From NCBI GenBank assembly GCA_016190895.1, contig JACPPR010000045.1, positions 1-62,016 on the forward strand: a stretch of 62,016 bases of DNA. Reading direction: 5' to 3'. The position numbers were made by a program, and so were the translations under genes. A model generated the notes under the pieces. The model was not told the DNA's origin, did no database searches, and saw only the letters and a list, made by a program, of their open reading frames with translations. Below, one piece after another: positions 59,629 through 62,016 of this stretch; positions within the stretch are counted from its first letter, which is position 1; the number at the start of each line of letters is the position of its first letter. The DNA comes from Chloroflexota bacterium. GTDB lineage: Bacteria; Chloroflexota; Dehalococcoidia; Dehalococcoidales; UBA2162.

Positions 59629-60942
59629 ATGAAGCCGTTACTTATCCGGGGCGGTCGCATCATCGACCCGGGAAATGGAATAGACGAAATCGGCAGCCTG
59701 CTCATAGGCGAGGGCAAGATTTTGTGGTTGGGCAAGGGGGAGGCAACTCCGCCCCAGGTTGATTTCGATGTCTTGACTGCCAAAGGTTTAATTGTTTGCC
59801 ACGGTTTTATCGACCTCCACTGCCATCTCAGGCAGCCCGGTTTTGAGGAGAAGGAGACCATCGCTACCGGAACTCAGGCGGCAGCCCGGGGTGGTTTTAC
59901 CACAGTCTGCTGCATGCCGAATACCAACCCGCCTCTGGACAACCGGGCGACCATCGAGTATGTCAAAGCCGAAGCGGCGAAATCCGGCGCCGTCCGGGTG
60001 ATGCCAATCGGGTGCGTCTCTAAGGGTAGGGCAGGGCGGGAATTAGCGCCGCTCTCGGAACTGGCTGCGGCCGGGGCGGTCGGCTTCAGCGATGACGGCA
60101 GTCCGGTGCTCGATACAGACCTGATGCTGGACGCCTTGCGTGCTAGTCGAGAACTGGGTATGCCGATAATCGACCACTGCGAGCATACCGGCCTGACCGA
60201 AGGCGGGGTGATGAACGCGGGCAGAATATCGGCTCTTCTTGGTCTCAAGGGTATGCCGGCGAAAGCTGAAGAAGTGATGGTGGCGCGCGATGTCGAGCTA
60301 GCTAAGCTGACCGGCGGCTGGGTGCACATTGCTCACGTCAGCACTGAAGAATCTGTGAATATCATCCGCCAGGCGAAGCAGCAAGGCGTCCGAGTCACGG
60401 CCGAGGTCACTCCCCACCACCTGACCCTCACCGAGGAAATGGTGATGGGTTACGGCGCTAATGCCAAGGTGAATCCGCCCCTTCGGACGGCAAAAGACAT
60501 CCAGGCTTTGATTCGAGGGCTGGAAGAGGGCGTGATTGATATAATAGCGACCGACCACGCCCCCCACACCCCCGCCGAGAAAGCGCTTGGCTTCGTCCGG
60601 GCTCCCTCCGGCATCAGCGGGTTGGAAACTGCCCTCGGCAGTCTGATGAGTCTGGTGCACGGCGGACAACTAAATTTGAGCCTGCTTATCTCGAAGCTCA
60701 CCAGCGAGCCGGCCCGGATTCTCGGAGAACGGTGGGGGAGATTGGGTACTCTGTCTATTGGTGCGGCGGCTGATGTTACTATCTTCGACCTCAATAAAGA
60801 GTGGGTAGTCGATACAGCCAAATTTGCCTCCAAGGGTAAGAATACTCCTCTAGCTGGCTCCAAACTGAAGGGCAAGGTGATGGCGACCGTTTCAGGAGGC
60901 AAAATGGTTTACAAAGATGAATCGATTACGGTTGAAATTTAG
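59629..60942 (+). CDS. pyrC: Dihydroorotase
   Basis: A 437-residue zinc amidohydrolase (class I dihydroorotase). Metal-binding residues occur in GFIDLHCHLRQPGFEEKE (His-x-His near 62), IDHCEHT, HIAHVSTEES and ATDHAPHTPAEK. It makes dihydroorotate from carbamoyl aspartate. An AGGAGA ribosome site precedes the ATG. It is third in the pyr operon. Confidence 0.95.
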   Translation: MKPLLIRGGRIIDPGNGIDEIGSLLIGEGKILWLGKGEATPPQVDFDVLTAKGLIVCHGFIDLHCHLRQPGFEEKETIATGTQAAARGGFTTVCCMPNTNPPLDNRATIEYVKAEAAKSGAVRVMPIGCVSKGRAGRELAPLSELAAAGAVGFSDDGSPVLDTDLMLDALRASRELGMPIIDHCEHTGLTEGGVMNAGRISALLGLKGMPAKAEEVMVARDVELAKLTGGWVHIAHVSTEESVNIIRQAKQQGVRVTAEVTPHHLTLTEEMVMGYGANAKVNPPLRTAKDIQALIRGLEEGVIDIIATDHAPHTPAEKALGFVRAPSGISGLETALGSLMSLVHGGQLNLSLLISKLTSEPARILGERWGRLGTLSIGAAADVTIFDLNKEWVVDTAKFASKGKNTPLAGSKLKGKVMATVSGGKMVYKDESITVEI

Positions 60943-60964
60943 AGAGACGGGGAAGGTAAAGTTA

Positions 60965-61115
60965 TAGAAAAAATCCCCCTTAATCCCCCTTTTTCTAAGG
61001 GGGATACCGGAGAAGTTCTCTTTTCCTCCCTTTCAAAGGGGAATCATAATGGGAAAGAGAAAACTAAGTAGGCATCTCCCTTTAACAAAGGGAGATTGAG
61101 AGGGATTTTCAAGGG
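60965..61115. repeat. Tandem CCCCCTTAATCCCCC-type inverted repeats between pyrC and carA
   Basis: AAAATCCCCCTTAATCCCC with CTTTTTCTAAGGGGGAT, then CCTCCCTTTCAAAGGGGAATC, then ATCTCCCTTTAACAAAGGGAGATTG and GAGAGGGATTTT (long ones named by their arms CTCCCTTT/AAAGGGAG). The outer arms AAAATCCCCC and GGGATTTTC are inverted. Two or three hairpins in a row within 150 bp. Confidence 0.65.
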
Positions 61116-61134
61116 ATAAGGTTAACAAGAATAA

Positions 61135-62016
<882 letters not shown>

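Noticed and set aside
50884-61115. CRISPR array made of the repeated palindromes
   Set aside because: Copies are irregularly spaced by whole genes, vary in sequence and have no spacer structure or cas genes.

Overview
The window looks like a chromosomal segment of an uncultured, anaerobic or facultatively nitrate-respiring member of the Chloroflexota, probably a Dehalococcoidia-like lineage. This is inferred from gene content: a two-subunit pyruvate carboxylase, a siroheme-dependent (Ahb) heme pathway, System I cytochrome c maturation with a CxxxY CcmE, many LuxR-type two-component pairs and many short palindromic intergenic repeats. No rRNA, tRNA, CRISPR array, transposase or phage gene was seen. 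Start codons were chosen from Shine-Dalgarno spacing and stop/start overlaps, so several CDS are shorter than the longest open frame.

Layout. 1-11.4 kb (minus strand): the first codons of a Ku gene, then a nitrate respiration operon read narC-narG-narH-narJ-narI-narK1-narK2 and ending with a MOT1-type molybdate transporter gene that would supply the Mo cofactor. 11.9-17.2 kb: a TDT-family transporter, a small membrane protein, a FocA/NirC-type nitrite channel, a convergent NarX/NarL-like pair, and a nucleotidyltransferase with a zinc ribbon. 17.3-27.3 kb: a frameshifted small gene, then a menaquinone cluster under a TetR regulator (tetR-menF-menD-menH, inverted menC, class III CoA-transferase, menB, menA, menG). 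No menE is present and the CoA-transferase is a candidate replacement. 27.3-30.9 kb: a small membrane protein and pycA/pycB.

31-39 kb: a receiver-only regulator followed by the cytochrome c maturation genes ccmE-F-H-(ccmI-like)-(unknown)-A-B-C-D. Three upstream regions share one promoter architecture: two GGG-N4-CCC sites 33 bp apart, then TAG(A/G)TA, 17 bp and a -10 box. 39-46 kb: a decayed secreted-protein gene, an SPFH protein, a LuxR-type pair whose sensor carries a CxxCH heme motif in its extracytoplasmic domain, a nine-heme lipoprotein cytochrome and a four-heme lipoprotein cytochrome. 46-51 kb: ahbC-ahbD-ahbAB(fused)-hemA, preceded by a leader that can pair across the ahbC ribosome site. 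51-62 kb: rhomboid protease, hpt, adenine deaminase, a phosphoribosyltransferase, an HD protein, an SDR, then the pyrimidine operon pyrR-pyrB-pyrC-carA with a PyrR attenuator. This last part is rich in palindromic repeats, one of them inside the adenine deaminase frame.

Together the genes describe a menaquinone-based respiratory chain: quinone synthesis, heme synthesis, covalent heme attachment, nitrate reductase, multiheme cytochromes, and several sensor kinases that could tune them.
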